A stretch of 13,686 nucleotides of DNA, taken from assembly GCA_027858555.1 (NCBI GenBank), contig JAQICP010000223.1, forward strand, positions 1 to 13,686, in the 5' to 3' direction. The number at the start of each line of letters is the position of its first letter. Positions within the stretch are counted from its first letter, which is position 1. The notes beneath the pieces were generated by a model. The model made no database searches, had not been told where the DNA came from, and saw nothing but the letters and a program-made list of their open reading frames with translations. This document shows positions 12,947 to 13,686 of the stretch, one piece after another. The DNA is from Vallitaleaceae bacterium. Lineage in GTDB: Bacteria; Bacillota; Clostridia; Lachnospirales; Vallitaleaceae. Made by a program: the position numbers and the translations under genes.

Positions 12947-13450
12947 TCACCTCACATATGTATAGTAATGACTTGAACTCTGGATTGTTAGCAAGCTATC
13001 TTCTTCTTCAAGCTTGTAATAAGTAACCCTGATATCACATAAGCTAGATTCTACGACCTGACCTTCTGCGTCGAATCTCGCATCTAGTGATTTTGTATAA
13101 GCTTCCTGTTCTGTGATATATACTGATAGAATATAACTTGCATTTGCTTTAGTTGTTACTTGATAATCCTCATCGTAAAATAATTGCAATAAAATGACAT
13201 CACCATCAACCACATCTGCTTCGCGGAAAAATTCATGGTTCATTATAGTCCCTGGGTCATCTACTGATTTAACCACTTCCATGGCATTGCTAGCAGTAAA
13301 GGTAGCATAATCTGCTTCCTTCGCCCTATCGCCCAGATCCTGTGACACAACAAATAGCTGTATTACCACGCCAGATACAATGGCTAATATCATAATTGAT
13401 AGAATCATCTCTATTAGTGTGAATCCTTTGTCTGATGATAATATTTTCAT
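12947..13450 (-). CDS. Type IV pilin-like protein with prepilin peptidase site
   Basis: The N-terminus DKGFTLIEMILSIMILAIVS (7-26) is a textbook class III signal. Prepilin peptidase would cut between Gly9 and Phe10 and methylate the new N-terminal Phe. Glu14 is the +5 residue needed for filament assembly, and a hydrophobic helix runs to about residue 35. The rest is a short, acidic globular part with no family I recognise. At 167 residues it fits a minor pilin or pseudopilin of a Gram-positive type IV pilus, type II-like secretion or competence (ComG-like) system. GAGGT upstream supports the ATG. It sits between a truncated gene upstream (8-bp gap) and the PilX-like gene. No assembly ATPase or peptidase gene is in view. 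Confidence 0.88.
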   Translation of the reverse strand: MKILSSDKGFTLIEMILSIMILAIVSGVVIQLFVVSQDLGDRAKEADYATFTASNAMEVVKSVDDPGTIMNHEFFREADVVDGDVILLQLFYDEDYQVTTKANASYILSVYITEQEAYTKSLDARFDAEGQVVESSLCDIRVTYYKLEEEDSLLTIQSSSHYYTYVR

Positions 13451-13458
13451 AGCTTACC

Positions 13459-13686
13459 TCACATAACTTTGTCAGCTCTAAGTCCGATGTAACGAACCAA
13501 TTCTGACGATTTATTATTATCCTTGAATAACACTTTCACAGTAATCATATCATCTACTAATACGTAACTTAAATCGACTACAGGTACTATGGCGTCACTT
13601 AAGTCGCGCGTTGGAATGCCGTCCGTATAACAGGTCCATAAATAACCATCGTAATAGTAGATATAAGTCGTATATGCCGCTTCTAC
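13459..13686 (-). CDS. C-terminal end of a gene cut by the window edge, probably another pilin-like protein
   Basis: An open frame of 75 codons enters from the right edge on the minus strand and ends at TGA (13459-13461), overlapping the region of the next gene's binding site and 8 bp before its ATG. The visible part begins VEAAYTTYIYYYDGYLWTC and ends YIGLRADKVM. It is rich in Tyr, Val and Asp and looks like beta-strand-rich secreted protein. No domain can be named from this fragment. The tight spacing puts it in the same operon as the two pilin-like genes, so a third (pseudo)pilin or prepilin-processed protein is the likeliest reading, by inference. Confidence 0.7.
   Translation of the reverse strand, partial: VEAAYTTYIYYYDGYLWTCYTDGIPTRDLSDAIVPVVDLSYVLVDDMITVKVLFKDNNKSSELVRYIGLRADKVM

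Overview
The window looks like a chromosomal segment of a low-GC Gram-positive bacterium of the class Clostridia. The evidence is AT-rich DNA, strong Shine-Dalgarno sites and the gene sets murB-rapZ-yvcK-whiA-HPr/Crh and rph-rdgB-ysnB. I cannot name the genus. There is no insertion sequence, phage gene or CRISPR array.

Left part (1-1460): about 600 bp of AT-rich, apparently non-coding DNA contains one near-consensus minus-strand promoter (220-248) pointing out of the window. Next comes a seven-gene minus-strand tRNA operon (Pro-Gly-Arg-His-Gln-Lys-Leu, 682-1385). It has a perfect TTGACA-17-TATAAT promoter (1426-1454) and an intrinsic terminator (622-656).

Core (1461-7523, all minus strand, read right to left): a promoter at 7495-7523 drives murB, rapZ, yvcK, whiA and a small HPr-family gene, which ends in a hairpin terminator at 3386-3419. 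Then rph, rdgB and a YsnB/YfcE-like phosphoesterase gene follow, ending 7 bp before the tRNA promoter. The first block joins a cell-wall precursor enzyme (MurB), the UDP-sugar and central-carbon factors RapZ and YvcK, the sporulation/division-type regulator WhiA and a Crh-like regulator. The second block handles RNA 3' ends and nucleotide-pool cleaning.

The HPr-family protein is the most notable item. The phosphocarrier His15 is Glu and the usual Ala16-Arg17 is Thr-Thr, while Ser46 and its surroundings are intact. It should therefore be a regulator of the Crh type and not a sugar-transport phosphocarrier.

Middle and right (7538-12168): a single-gene cytoplasmic parvulin (minus) stands divergent from galM and a PrsW-family membrane protease (plus). 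A strong hairpin terminator (10356-10409) separates prsW from the convergent adenine deaminase gene.

Right end (12208-13686, minus): two complete and one truncated gene form a type IV pilin-like/pseudopilin cluster directly upstream of ade. One has a textbook prepilin peptidase site, one is PilX/GspK-like, and the third is cut by the window edge.
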